Of a stretch of DNA of 64,000 nt, positions 8,624-17,227 are shown one piece after another (within the stretch, counting starts at the first letter, position 1; every line of letters begins with the position of its first letter). The stretch covers positions 248,001-312,000 of the forward strand of contig NZ_JAHKKG010000005.1 in assembly GCF_018829635.1 (NCBI RefSeq). Direction: 5' to 3'. The notes beneath the pieces were generated by a model. The model did not search any database. It saw nothing but the letters and a program-made list of their open reading frames with translations, and was not told the DNA's origin. The DNA is from Paractinoplanes bogorensis (lineage in GTDB: Bacteria > Actinomycetota > Actinomycetes > Mycobacteriales > Micromonosporaceae). The position numbers and the translations under genes are program-made.

Positions 8624-11404
8624 ATGGAGCTGGACGGCGACCCGGTGATCGTCGTGCTGACCGCTCTCGGTCTGGAGCACGCTGCGGTCCGCCGCCTGCT
8701 GTCCGGGCGCAGGCGCGTCGACCATCCGTCGGGGACGCTCTTCGAGGTCGGCCACCCGCCCCGGGGGCGGTTTCGCATCGCACTGGCCGTGACCGGCGAG
8801 GGGAACACTGCTGCTGCGGTGCTGGCCGAGCGGTCGATCGCGCTCTTCCGGCCCGCGGCGATCGTCTTCGTCGGCGTCGCCGGGGCGCTGCGCGAGGACC
8901 TGGCCTTCGGCGATGTGGTCGTGGCCACCAAGATCTACGCCTACCACGGCGGCAAAGTGCAACCCGGCGGCTTCGAGGCCCGGCCACGCAGCTGGGAACT
9001 CTCGCACCGAATCGACCAGCTCGCGCGCCGCGTCGCCGCCGACGGCACCTGGTCCGGCCCGGTTGCCGAGACGCCGGCGGTCCACCTCCGGCCGATCGCG
9101 GCCGGCGAGGTGGTGCTCAACTCCCGCGACGATCCGTTGTCGGCCCAACTGCGGCACCACTACGGCGACGCGGTGGCGATCGAGATGGAGAGCGCCGGTG
9201 TAGCGCACGCCGCTCACCTCAACGACGCGCTGCCTGTGCTTACCGTACGGGGGATCAGCGACAGGGCCGACGGACACAAACACGAAGCGGACGAGCACGG
9301 TTGGCAGCCGGTGGCGGCAGCCAACGCGGCCGCGTTCGCCCTGGCCGTGATCGCCGAACTGACCGAGTCGCAAGACACGTCGCGACGACACCAACTGCCG
9401 GTTGGGGCCGCCGTGCCGCGGCAACTCCCGGCGCGAGGCGGCGTGTTGCACGGCCGCGCCGTCGAACTCGCCGAACTGGACACGATCCTGCTCGGCTCCG
9501 ACCGGGGAGGCCCACGCATCGCGGTGATCACCGGCACGGCCGGAGCAGGTAAGACCGCGCTCGCGCTCGAATGGGCGCACACGACGACCGAAGCCTTTCC
9601 GGACGGTCAGCTCCACGTAGACGGGCGAGGCTTCGGGCCGGACACGCCGTTGCCGACGCGCGAGATCCTCGCCGGCTTCCTGCGCGCACTCGGCCAGTCC
9701 CGCGCCGCCGAGCAGGGCGACCTGGACGAGAGGGCGGCGCGCTTTCGCACCGCGATCAACGGCCGGCGGATGCTACTGGTGCTGGACAACGTCCGCGAGC
9801 CCGCACAGATCCGGCCGTTGCTGCCCGGCACCGGCGACAGCGCAGTGCTCATCACCAGCCGGCAACGCCTGCACGGGCTCGCCGTGCACCACCCCGTGAG
9901 CACCGTCGAGCTCGACCGTCTGTCCCGGGACGAGTCAGTGGGCTTGCTGAGTGACGTACTCGGTGCTCGTGCCGACGCCAACCCGGAGGCGGTCGCGCGG
10001 CTCGTGGAGCACTGCGCGGGGCTGCCGCTCGCCCTGCGGATCGCGGCCGAGATGGCGGCGACCCGCTCCCAGGACAGCGTCGCCACGCTTCTGGCCGAGT
10101 TGGAGCAGAACGAGTCGGCGTTGGACTTCCTCGACCTCGGCGACGATCCGTACGCCGCGGTACGCAGTGTCTTCTCCTGGTCGTACGTGGCGCTGAGCGA
10201 ATCGTCGGCGACCGCCTTCCGCCGCCTGGGCCTGCACCCGGGCAACGCGGTCTCGCTGCCGGTCGCGGCGGCGATGCTGGACACGACCATCGCCGCGGCG
10301 CGGCGCACCCTGCGCCGACTGGCCGACGCGCACCTGATCACGGAGCCGGGGCCCGGCTGCTTCGCGATGCACGACCTGCTGCGGGCGTACGCTCGCGACC
10401 TGGGTCTGCGGCTGGACGAACCAGCCGACCGCGCCGCCACCACGGACCGCATGGTGGATCAATACCTGCACACCGCGGACCGGGCGGGACGTCTGGTCAT
10501 GCCCCACCGTCACCGCCTGTCGCTCGCCGGGCGGGCCATCGCGGAGCCTGCCTTCGCCGATCGCGCGGCGGCGCTCGACTGGTACGAACGTGAGCGCCGC
10601 AACCTCACCGAGGTGTTCTCGCTCGAGTCGGCTGGGACCGATCGTCAGCGGTGGCAGCTCGCCTATGTGCTGCGCGACTTCTTTTACCTGACCAAGCACG
10701 TCGACAGCTGGGTCCGCAGTCACACCGTGGCGGTCGAGTCCGCGACCCGCCTCGCGGATCGGCGCGCGGAGGGGATCACCCGCAACAATCTCGGCCGGGC
10801 GTTGCTGGAGTCCGGGCGGGAAGCCGAGGCCGAGGAGCAATACCGCTCGGCCCGTGATCTCCTGCGCGCGGCCGGGGACGACCAGGGCGCCGTCGACGCG
10901 CAGGTAAACGTCGCGTCGATCCTGCGCCGCCGCGGAGCTTACGAGGAGGCCCTGGGCCACCTCAACGACGGTCTGGCCGTCTACCGCCGAACGCAGCTTC
11001 CCCGCAAGGTCGGGATCACCCTGCGCAGCATCGCCCGCACCGAGGTGGAGATGGGCCGGCCCGCCGACGCGGCACGGCACGCCCGCGAGGCGCTCGCAGT
11101 CTTCGCCGAACTGGGCCTGGAACTCGACATGGCCCAGACCCTCAACACACTCACCCGCATCCACCTGGCCGGCGGCGACGCCGACGCCGCCCGGTCCATG
11201 GCCGAGCGGGCCGTGGACCGCAGCCGCAGTGCCGGGAGCGACTATGAACGCGCCCACGCCCTGCGCGGCCTCGGGTGGGCCGCAGCCCTGTCCGGGGACA
11301 AGAGCCTGGCCCGCACCCACCTGCAGGAGTCGCTGGCGATCCTGCAACAGCTCGGCGCCACCGCCGCCGACAAGGTCAAGGCGGAGCTGGACGACCTCAC
11401 CTGA
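8624..11404 (+). CDS. MTA/SAH nucleosidase-like domain fused to STAND NTPase and TPRs
   Basis: 926 residues from ATG 8624; an in-frame TTG lies immediately upstream. Residues 1-235 resemble 5'-methylthioadenosine/S-adenosylhomocysteine nucleosidase: LGLEHAAV (Glu18 in the place of the catalytic glutamate), substrate-site EMES (187-190) and GISDRAD with catalytic-type Asp213. Residues about 270-560 are an NB-ARC ATPase (Walker A GTAGAGKT, 304-311; Walker B-like LLVLDN; LITSRQR). The C-terminus has several TPRs (EGITRNNLGRALLESGREAE and following). Nucleosidase effectors fused to STAND modules are known from comparative genomics of conflict systems. The inferred role is sensing by the TPRs followed by cleavage of a nucleoside or nucleotide. 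The physiological substrate is unknown. Confidence 0.87.
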   Translation: MELDGDPVIVVLTALGLEHAAVRRLLSGRRRVDHPSGTLFEVGHPPRGRFRIALAVTGEGNTAAAVLAERSIALFRPAAIVFVGVAGALREDLAFGDVVVATKIYAYHGGKVQPGGFEARPRSWELSHRIDQLARRVAADGTWSGPVAETPAVHLRPIAAGEVVLNSRDDPLSAQLRHHYGDAVAIEMESAGVAHAAHLNDALPVLTVRGISDRADGHKHEADEHGWQPVAAANAAAFALAVIAELTESQDTSRRHQLPVGAAVPRQLPARGGVLHGRAVELAELDTILLGSDRGGPRIAVITGTAGAGKTALALEWAHTTTEAFPDGQLHVDGRGFGPDTPLPTREILAGFLRALGQSRAAEQGDLDERAARFRTAINGRRMLLVLDNVREPAQIRPLLPGTGDSAVLITSRQRLHGLAVHHPVSTVELDRLSRDESVGLLSDVLGARADANPEAVARLVEHCAGLPLALRIAAEMAATRSQDSVATLLAELEQNESALDFLDLGDDPYAAVRSVFSWSYVALSESSATAFRRLGLHPGNAVSLPVAAAMLDTTIAAARRTLRRLADAHLITEPGPGCFAMHDLLRAYARDLGLRLDEPADRAATTDRMVDQYLHTADRAGRLVMPHRHRLSLAGRAIAEPAFADRAAALDWYERERRNLTEVFSLESAGTDRQRWQLAYVLRDFFYLTKHVDSWVRSHTVAVESATRLADRRAEGITRNNLGRALLESGREAEAEEQYRSARDLLRAAGDDQGAVDAQVNVASILRRRGAYEEALGHLNDGLAVYRRTQLPRKVGITLRSIARTEVEMGRPADAARHAREALAVFAELGLELDMAQTLNTLTRIHLAGGDADAARSMAERAVDRSRSAGSDYERAHALRGLGWAAALSGDKSLARTHLQESLAILQQLGATAADKVKAELDDLT

Positions 11405-11533
11405 CGACCTCGACCGCCGACTCGTCCTCGACGATCCGCCGCCCGATCATCGCCGGCTCCGGATGAGGTGGGCTGAACACCGCGTGATTCCCGGCCGATC
11501 GCCTGCTGTCCTTCGACGGAACGCACGTCACGG

Positions 11534-12208
11534 TCAGGGGTTGAGCAGCTTCCAGTCGCCTTCGGAGATGACCTCTACCGTGCTGTCCACGACCTTCAGG
11601 GCTGTGTCGTCGTCTATGGCGTAGGTCGGGACGGGGACGGTGGCGGCCCACTGCTCGATGTTGGCGAGCGTGGTGTCTTCCATGTCCGGATGGTTGAGGT
11701 GGGGGTAGAGGGTGAAGTCGACCAGGCCCAGCGCCCGGTCGGCGCCCTCGGCCATGTCGTGGCCGTCGGGGACGAACTGCTTGTCGAACTCGGCGTCGCA
11801 GTTGTAGGGGGTTACCGCGATGCTGCCGGCGCTGACGCCCACGTAGACCGTGTCGGTCAGGGTCGGTAGGAGGTCGGCCAGGCCCGATCGGCGCAGCCAG
11901 TAGGTCAGGTAGAGGACGTCGCCGCCCCAGACCAGGAGGGCGTCGGCCGCGCGGACGGCGGGGAGCCAGTTCTCTTCGCGGATGGTCGGCAGGGCGGTCA
12001 GCTCCAGCATTCCCAGCGACTTCCAGCCCAGCCGGCACAGTGGGCCGTTGAGGGCCTTCCACGCCATCTCGCCGCCGTTGGCGAAGGGGAGGACGCCGGT
12101 GGGGACGAACAGGGCGGTGGACTCGGCGACCGGCTTGCCCAGCAGGTCGACGAGGGCGGCGGAGATGCTCGGGTTGTGGATGCCCGACGACGTGAGCAGG
12201 AACTTCAT
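11534..12208 (-). CDS. Peptidase S51-like (dipeptidase E family) protein
   Basis: 224 residues of the S51 / class I glutamine-amidotransferase-like fold. The nucleophile elbow is GVSAGS in TVYVGVSAGSIAVTPYN, and the LLVWGGDVLYLTYWLR segment matches the family GG(N/D) motif. S51 enzymes cleave Asp-X dipeptides or cyanophycin. Here the context does not point to either. Its ATG overlaps the stop of the upstream HEAT-like gene (ATGA, 12205-12208), so it is translationally coupled and probably works with that protein. Confidence 0.82.
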   Translation of the reverse strand: MKFLLTSSGIHNPSISAALVDLLGKPVAESTALFVPTGVLPFANGGEMAWKALNGPLCRLGWKSLGMLELTALPTIREENWLPAVRAADALLVWGGDVLYLTYWLRRSGLADLLPTLTDTVYVGVSAGSIAVTPYNCDAEFDKQFVPDGHDMAEGADRALGLVDFTLYPHLNHPDMEDTTLANIEQWAATVPVPTYAIDDDTALKVVDSTVEVISEGDWKLLNP

Positions 12209-13350
12209 GACGCCTCCGTGAAACTGAGCATCCGCTGGTGGGAGCTGGGCAGGCCGTAGTCGCCGACCATGAGGGAGAAGTTGGCGAACACATGGCCGCC
12301 GAGCTGCCACGTCGACGGTGACGCGGCCAGCGCCCGGGCGAGTCGTTTCTGCCGGTCGGTGAGGTCGTCGAACGGTGTGTCGGGCCCCAGGGCGCCCTGG
12401 TCGAAGGCCCGGCGCAGGGCTTCGGCGACCACCGGCAGCGCGTGCTGGCCGGAGACCGACGGGATGCGGTCGAGCAGGGCGGCGAACGCGGTCTCGGAGT
12501 CGTCGGGGAGCACGAGCCGCAGCGACAGGGCCGCGTAGCCGGACAGGTTGCCGTCGTGGAACGGCACGCCGGTGGTTTCGCCGTCGCCCGACAGACGCAG
12601 CAGTTCGTCGACGACTGCGGCCGACGCCTCGCGGCCGTGCAGGCGGGCCAGCGCGATGGCGGCCGCGCCACGGACCGCGACACGCGGACCGGCGAAGGCC
12701 GCGGTGAGCGTCTCGGCCGTGAGGGGCTGAGAACCGAGCAGGCCCAGGGACAGGGCGGCGGTCGCGGCGACGGTGTCGCCGGGGTCGAGCAGCGACCAGG
12801 TGAGGGCGGCCGAGCTCGCCTCGGCCTGGGCCGGGAACCAGCCGAGCGCGCAGGCGGCGCACCGGCGTACGGCGGGATCTTCGTCTTCGAGCAGGGTGCG
12901 GAACAGCGGCACCCCGAGGGCGACGGCCGAGTGGACCCGTAGCTCGATGTGGGCCTGCAGAGCATTCTGATCGGACTCGGACAGACCGCCGCCGGCCTGC
13001 AACAGCACCTCGCCGCCGGCCGCGGCTGCCTCGTAGTCGGCCAGGGGGAAGCCGCCCGGCAGCCACGCCTCGTCGTAGCCGATGGCCAGGGCGACCAGCA
13101 GCTCGAGCAGTTCGGCGCGCTCGGGAGTGGACGGCTCGGCCAGCATCTCGAGCAGGAACGGCACCGCGGGAGCGCTCGCCTCGTAGCGCGTGCCCTGATG
13201 GAAGATGTTGCCGTAGGAGTCGTGGCGCGCTTTTCGGCGCACCTCGGCTTCGGGCGAGAGCAGCGCGCGCAGCTGAGCGGGCACATCGTCGGCGGGACCG
13301 TAGGCGTGGGACAGATCGGACCAGGGCACTTCATCGAGCTTTTCGAGCAC
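12205..13350 (-). CDS. HEAT-like repeat protein, copy 1
   Basis: 381 residues, all-helical and Ala/Leu-rich, with regularly spaced repeats such as DPAVRRCAACALGWFP and VAVRGAAAIALARLHG, typical of HEAT/armadillo solenoids. It has no catalytic motif, signal peptide or membrane segment, so it is probably a cytoplasmic protein-protein interaction scaffold. It is clearly a paralogue of the next upstream gene: both share the VPAxLRA, EVRRxA, PFLLE, GYDE.WLP and VVAEALRRAF blocks. It is coupled to the S51-like gene. This copy has about 25 extra residues around 110-135 (AAAAGGEVLLQAGGGLSES). Confidence 0.75.
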   Translation of the reverse strand: MLEKLDEVPWSDLSHAYGPADDVPAQLRALLSPEAEVRRKARHDSYGNIFHQGTRYEASAPAVPFLLEMLAEPSTPERAELLELLVALAIGYDEAWLPGGFPLADYEAAAAGGEVLLQAGGGLSESDQNALQAHIELRVHSAVALGVPLFRTLLEDEDPAVRRCAACALGWFPAQAEASSAALTWSLLDPGDTVAATAALSLGLLGSQPLTAETLTAAFAGPRVAVRGAAAIALARLHGREASAAVVDELLRLSGDGETTGVPFHDGNLSGYAALSLRLVLPDDSETAFAALLDRIPSVSGQHALPVVAEALRRAFDQGALGPDTPFDDLTDRQKRLARALAASPSTWQLGGHVFANFSLMVGDYGLPSSHQRMLSFTEAS

Positions 13351-13359
13351 GCCGCGAAC

Positions 13360-14355
13360 CTACCGGTCGGGTACGACAAAAGCGTCCACCATGGCGGACA
13401 GGTTGATCAGCTCCCCGATCGCCGGGGTAGTGGTCAGGACGTGGACCAGGCGTTGCTGCCGCGGATTCAGCGCGGAACCCGGCGGCCGGGGGCCGTCGGG
13501 GAAGGCGCGCCGCAGCGCCTCGGCGACCACCGGCACGGCGAGCATGCCCTGCACCTGCGGGATCCGGGCCAGCAGCGTCTCGAACGCCTCGTCGGAGTCG
13601 TCCGGCAGCACCTGGCCCAGCGCGAGCGTGGCGTAACCGTGCAGGTTGCCCTCGTAGTAGGGGATCTCGGTGCCGAGCGGCTCGGCCTCGCCGCTCACCC
13701 AGCGCAGCAGCTCGGCGGTGACCTCGGGACCGGCGGCCGGGCCGTGCACGCGGGCCCGGGCGATGGCGGCCGCACCACGGACGAGAGCAGGACCGCGTAC
13801 GGAGAAATGATCCGAACCGAGGAGCCCGAGCGCGAGAACAGCGGTGGCCGCAACGGAAGGGTCCGGATCGTCGACCACCGGCATCAGCGCGGGGACGCTC
13901 GTTGCGGCGCAGGCCGGGAACCAGCCGAGCAGGGCGGCGGCGTAACGGCGTACGGGGGAATCGGGGTCTTGCACGAGAGCGGTGAACTGGGGCACGCCGC
14001 GCTCGACGGCCGCGTGACAGGCCACCTCGATCGGGGTCGCCCGGTCGGCCGCGAAAGTCTCGGGCAGCCACGTCTCGTCGTAGCCGACGGCCAGCATCAG
14101 CAGCGCCTCGAGCAGATCGGAGCGCAGATCAGGGTGGCCGTGGGCGAGGATCTCGAGCAGGAACGGGATCGCCGGCGGGGCGCAGTCGTTGCGGTGGCCC
14201 TGGTGGACGAGGTCGCCGTCGCACGACGAGAGGGCGCGCCGGCGGACCTCCGGATCGGGTGACATGGTGGCCCGCAGCTTGGCGGGCACGCCGGCGGCCG
14301 AACCGTAGGTGGCCGGGAGATCATGCCAGTTCACGTCGTCGAGGCCATCGAACAC
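13360..14355 (-). CDS. HEAT-like repeat protein, copy 2
   Basis: 331 residues, paralogous to the gene that follows 9 bp downstream. Shared blocks include the N-terminal MF/L-x-x-LD-V-W start, SPDPEVRRRAL, IPFLLEILAH, VGYDETWLP, SPVRRYAAALLGWFPA and LPDDS-EAFETLLARIP. It starts the HEAT-HEAT-S51 operon and is divergent from the LuxR-type STAND gene (85-bp gap). A tandem duplication is the simplest explanation. The function is not recognised beyond a helical-repeat scaffold. Confidence 0.75.
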   Translation of the reverse strand: MFDGLDDVNWHDLPATYGSAAGVPAKLRATMSPDPEVRRRALSSCDGDLVHQGHRNDCAPPAIPFLLEILAHGHPDLRSDLLEALLMLAVGYDETWLPETFAADRATPIEVACHAAVERGVPQFTALVQDPDSPVRRYAAALLGWFPACAATSVPALMPVVDDPDPSVAATAVLALGLLGSDHFSVRGPALVRGAAAIARARVHGPAAGPEVTAELLRWVSGEAEPLGTEIPYYEGNLHGYATLALGQVLPDDSDEAFETLLARIPQVQGMLAVPVVAEALRRAFPDGPRPPGSALNPRQQRLVHVLTTTPAIGELINLSAMVDAFVVPDR

Positions 14356-14440
14356 GGGCCGAATCTACCCGGGCCCGGTGACATCACTCGATCGGTGGTC
14401 GACGTGGTTGGGCCGTGCGAGCCGCGCCTAAGTTCGTCCG

Positions 14441-16762
14441 ATGGGCGTTCGCACGGTGCAGTCGCGACGGCTGCGCGGGAACCTGCCGGCCGAGCTGTCC
14501 AGCTTCGTCGGCCGCAACCGGGAGCGGGCCGAGCTGAAACGGCTGCTGTCCTCGTCCCGGCTGGTCACGATCACCGGGATCGGCGGGGTGGGCAAGACCC
14601 GGACGGCCATCCGGGTCGCGGCCGAGGTGCAGCGCGCCTTCCCGGACGGGGTCTGGCTGGCCGACCTGTCGATGATCGCCGACCCGGGGCTGATCGGGGA
14701 GGCCGTGGCCCAGGCGATCGGGATGCGGGACCAGTCGACCCGGCCGCCCGCCGAGGCGGTGGCCGACTACCTCGCCTCCCGGCGACTGCTGCTGGTGCTC
14801 GACACCTGCGAGCATCTCACCGCCGACTGCGCGTCGTTCGTGGAGTCGCTGCTGCGGGCCGCGCCGGGTCTGCAGGTGCTGGCCACCAGCCGGCAGCCGC
14901 TGGGCGCGCAGGGCGAGCACGTCTTCGTGCTGGCGCCGCTGCCGGTGCCCGACCCGGGCGGTTCGCCGGCCGACCGGGAGCTCGACGCCGCGGTCATGCT
15001 GTTCACCGAGCGGGCGGCGGCGGCCCGGCCCGGGTTTCTGCTGACCCCGGTCAACCAGGACACCGTGGTCCGGCTGTGCCGCCGGCTCGACGGGATCCCG
15101 CTCGGCATCGAGCTGGCCGCCGTCCGCACCCGGGCGCTCCCGGTCGAGCGGATCGCCGACCTGGTCGACCGGTGGTACAGCGACGAGGCGCGGATGCTCA
15201 GCCGGACCGGCGGCGGCCGGCACGAGTCGCTGCGTACGGCGGTCGACGGCAGCTACGAGCTGTGCAGCCCGGGCGAGCGGCAGTTGTGGGCGCGGGCCTC
15301 GGTGTTCGCCGACGGGTTCGACCTGGAGGCCGTCCGGCACGTGTGCGGCGAGACCCTCGACCTGGTGGCCGGGCTCGTCGACAAGTCGATCCTCGTGCTC
15401 GACGGCGGCCCGGGCTCGCGCTATCGGATGCTGGACACCATTCGCGAGTACGGCGTGGAGATCCTGCGCGCCTCCGGCGAGGAACTCGAGGTACGCCGTC
15501 GCCATCGCGACCACTACCTCGATCTGGCGCGCCGGTTCGACGCCGAGTGGTGCGGACCGGGGCAGGCCGAGTGGTACGAGCGGCTCACCTGCGAACTGCC
15601 CAACCTGCGGACGGCGCTGGACTTCTGCCTGTCCGACCCGGCCGGGCCCGAGGCCGGACTGGACCTGGCGGTGGCGCTGGCCTACTTCTGGTTCGCCTGC
15701 GGCCACGCCCGCGAGGGCCGGCACTATCTTGAGCGCACGATGGCCCGGCAGACCGTACGGAGTCCGGCGCTGACCAAGGCGCAGTGGGTGTGCGCCTGGA
15801 TCTGTGCGCTGCAGGGCGACATGGCGACCGCCGCGCACCTGGTGGACCGGTGCCGGCCGTTCGCCGACGTCGAGGCTCAGGGCTGGATCACCTATATCAC
15901 CGGGGTGTCGGCCGCCCTGCGGGGCGAACCAGCCACCGCTCTGTCCTCGCTCGAGGAATCGGTCCGGCTGCACAGCAACGGTGGCGACCCCGGGATAGGG
16001 CTGTACGTCGCCTGGTCGGCCCAGGCCATCGCGCTGGCGTTCCTCGGCGAGACCGATCGGGCGGCGGCGGTGACCGAACGCCACTTCGCCTCCTGCGAGG
16101 CCCGGGGCGAGTTATGGGCCCGTTCGTACGCCGAATACGTGCGCTCGGTCGTCGAGATGAACCGGGACCGTCCGGCCGACGCGGTCCTGCACGCCCGGGC
16201 CGCGCTGCGGATCAAGCGGCGGCTCAGCGACCACGGCGGGAACGCGATGGCCCTGGACTCCCTGGCCTGGGCCGCCGCGTCGCTGGGGGACTGGGTGCGG
16301 GCGGCCCGGCTGCTCGGGGTGGCGCACCGGTCGTGGGAAGCCGTGGGACTGCCGCAGATGGGCTCACCCGACCTCGGCACGACGCGGATGTGGAGCGAGA
16401 AGCAGGTCCGGGTGCACCTGGGCGACGAGATGTTCGAGGTGGCCCTGGCCGAGGGGCTGGCCCTCGACCTCGAGACCGGGGTGGCGTACGCCCTGGACGA
16501 GCGCCCGACCCCGTCGTCGCCCCGGATCGAGCCGGTGCCGGACGGCGCGCCGCTGACCCGGCGCGAGCGCGAGGTGGCCGAACTGGTGGCCGACGGGATG
16601 ACCAACCAGCAGATCGCCGACCGGCTGGTGATCAGCCGCCGGACGGCCAACACGCACCTCGAGCACATTCTCACCAAACTGGACTTCAACGCGCGGACGC
16701 AGATCGCCGCCTGGGTCGCCGCACGGCGATCCGGACCGGACCGTTCGCGAATCGGCACGTGA
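14441..16762 (+). CDS. LuxR-family STAND transcriptional regulator
   Basis: 773 residues. An NB-ARC-type ATPase (SFVGRNRERAELKRLL, Walker A GIGGVGKT at 46-53, LLLVLDTCEHL Walker B-like) is followed by a helical/TPR middle (about 380-690) and a C-terminal LuxR HTH (PLTRREREVAELVADGMTNQ, then QIADRLVISRRTANTH). It resembles AfsR-type regulators but has no N-terminal SARP domain and a C-terminal DNA-binding domain. It probably activates genes on binding a signal, with ATP-dependent oligomerisation. Targets are unknown; candidates are the adjacent STAS gene or divergent HEAT operon. Confidence 0.9.
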   Translation: MGVRTVQSRRLRGNLPAELSSFVGRNRERAELKRLLSSSRLVTITGIGGVGKTRTAIRVAAEVQRAFPDGVWLADLSMIADPGLIGEAVAQAIGMRDQSTRPPAEAVADYLASRRLLLVLDTCEHLTADCASFVESLLRAAPGLQVLATSRQPLGAQGEHVFVLAPLPVPDPGGSPADRELDAAVMLFTERAAAARPGFLLTPVNQDTVVRLCRRLDGIPLGIELAAVRTRALPVERIADLVDRWYSDEARMLSRTGGGRHESLRTAVDGSYELCSPGERQLWARASVFADGFDLEAVRHVCGETLDLVAGLVDKSILVLDGGPGSRYRMLDTIREYGVEILRASGEELEVRRRHRDHYLDLARRFDAEWCGPGQAEWYERLTCELPNLRTALDFCLSDPAGPEAGLDLAVALAYFWFACGHAREGRHYLERTMARQTVRSPALTKAQWVCAWICALQGDMATAAHLVDRCRPFADVEAQGWITYITGVSAALRGEPATALSSLEESVRLHSNGGDPGIGLYVAWSAQAIALAFLGETDRAAAVTERHFASCEARGELWARSYAEYVRSVVEMNRDRPADAVLHARAALRIKRRLSDHGGNAMALDSLAWAAASLGDWVRAARLLGVAHRSWEAVGLPQMGSPDLGTTRMWSEKQVRVHLGDEMFEVALAEGLALDLETGVAYALDERPTPSSPRIEPVPDGAPLTRREREVAELVADGMTNQQIADRLVISRRTANTHLEHILTKLDFNARTQIAAWVAARRSGPDRSRIGT

Positions 16763-16784
16763 CGGTGCGCGAATCGGCGCCTGA

Positions 16785-16802
16785 ATCGGTCACCTGACCG
16801 AT
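16785..16802. promoter_or_regulatory. Inverted repeat between LuxR-STAND and STAS genes
   Basis: ATCGGTCA-CC-TGACCGAT is a perfect 8-bp-arm inverted repeat 23 bp after the regulator stop and 35 bp before the STAS start. It could be a terminator stem (no T-run) or an operator. A nearby direct repeat GCGAATCGGC occurs at the gene end and again just before it. Confidence 0.4.
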
Positions 16803-16836
16803 AGGGGCCGGGGAACCGGGCGACGACGATGGAAGC

Positions 16837-17199
16837 ATGACCGTCGACCAGACTCCGTCCCTGCTGCAGGTCCGCACCACCTCGACCGGGGACGCCGCGG
16901 TGAGCGTGCATGTCACCGGTGAACTGGATGTGGGTAACAGCGGCTGGCTCCGCGGGTGGATCATCGACACGGTCGACCGGTACCGGCCCGCCGAGCTCCG
17001 GCTCGACCTCGGCGCGCTGCACTTCGTCGACGTGGCCGGCGTGCGGGCCCTCTACGAGCTGCAGTCGGTGGCCGAGGTCCGCGGGTGCGCGCTGGTCGTC
17101 GACGACGCCCACCCGGCGGTCTGGGTGACCCTGAGCCGGCTCGGCCTCGACCCCGAGTTCGTGCGCTGCGAGCGGCCGGGAGCCGTGACCGGCCGGTAG
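16837..17199 (+). CDS. STAS-domain anti-sigma factor antagonist-like protein
   Basis: 120 residues forming one STAS domain: beta strands AAVSVHVTGELDVGN, LRLDLGALHFVDVAGVRALY and CALVVDDAHPAVW. Such proteins bind anti-sigma factors in partner-switching networks. The canonical phosphorylatable residue in the DSxG motif is absent: the motif reads DVAG. Regulation by serine phosphorylation at that site is therefore unlikely. No anti-sigma kinase is adjacent. Confidence 0.85.
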   Translation: MTVDQTPSLLQVRTTSTGDAAVSVHVTGELDVGNSGWLRGWIIDTVDRYRPAELRLDLGALHFVDVAGVRALYELQSVAEVRGCALVVDDAHPAVWVTLSRLGLDPEFVRCERPGAVTGR

Positions 17200-17227
17200 C
17201 CGTGACTAGCCGGTAACCTTTCTCGCC

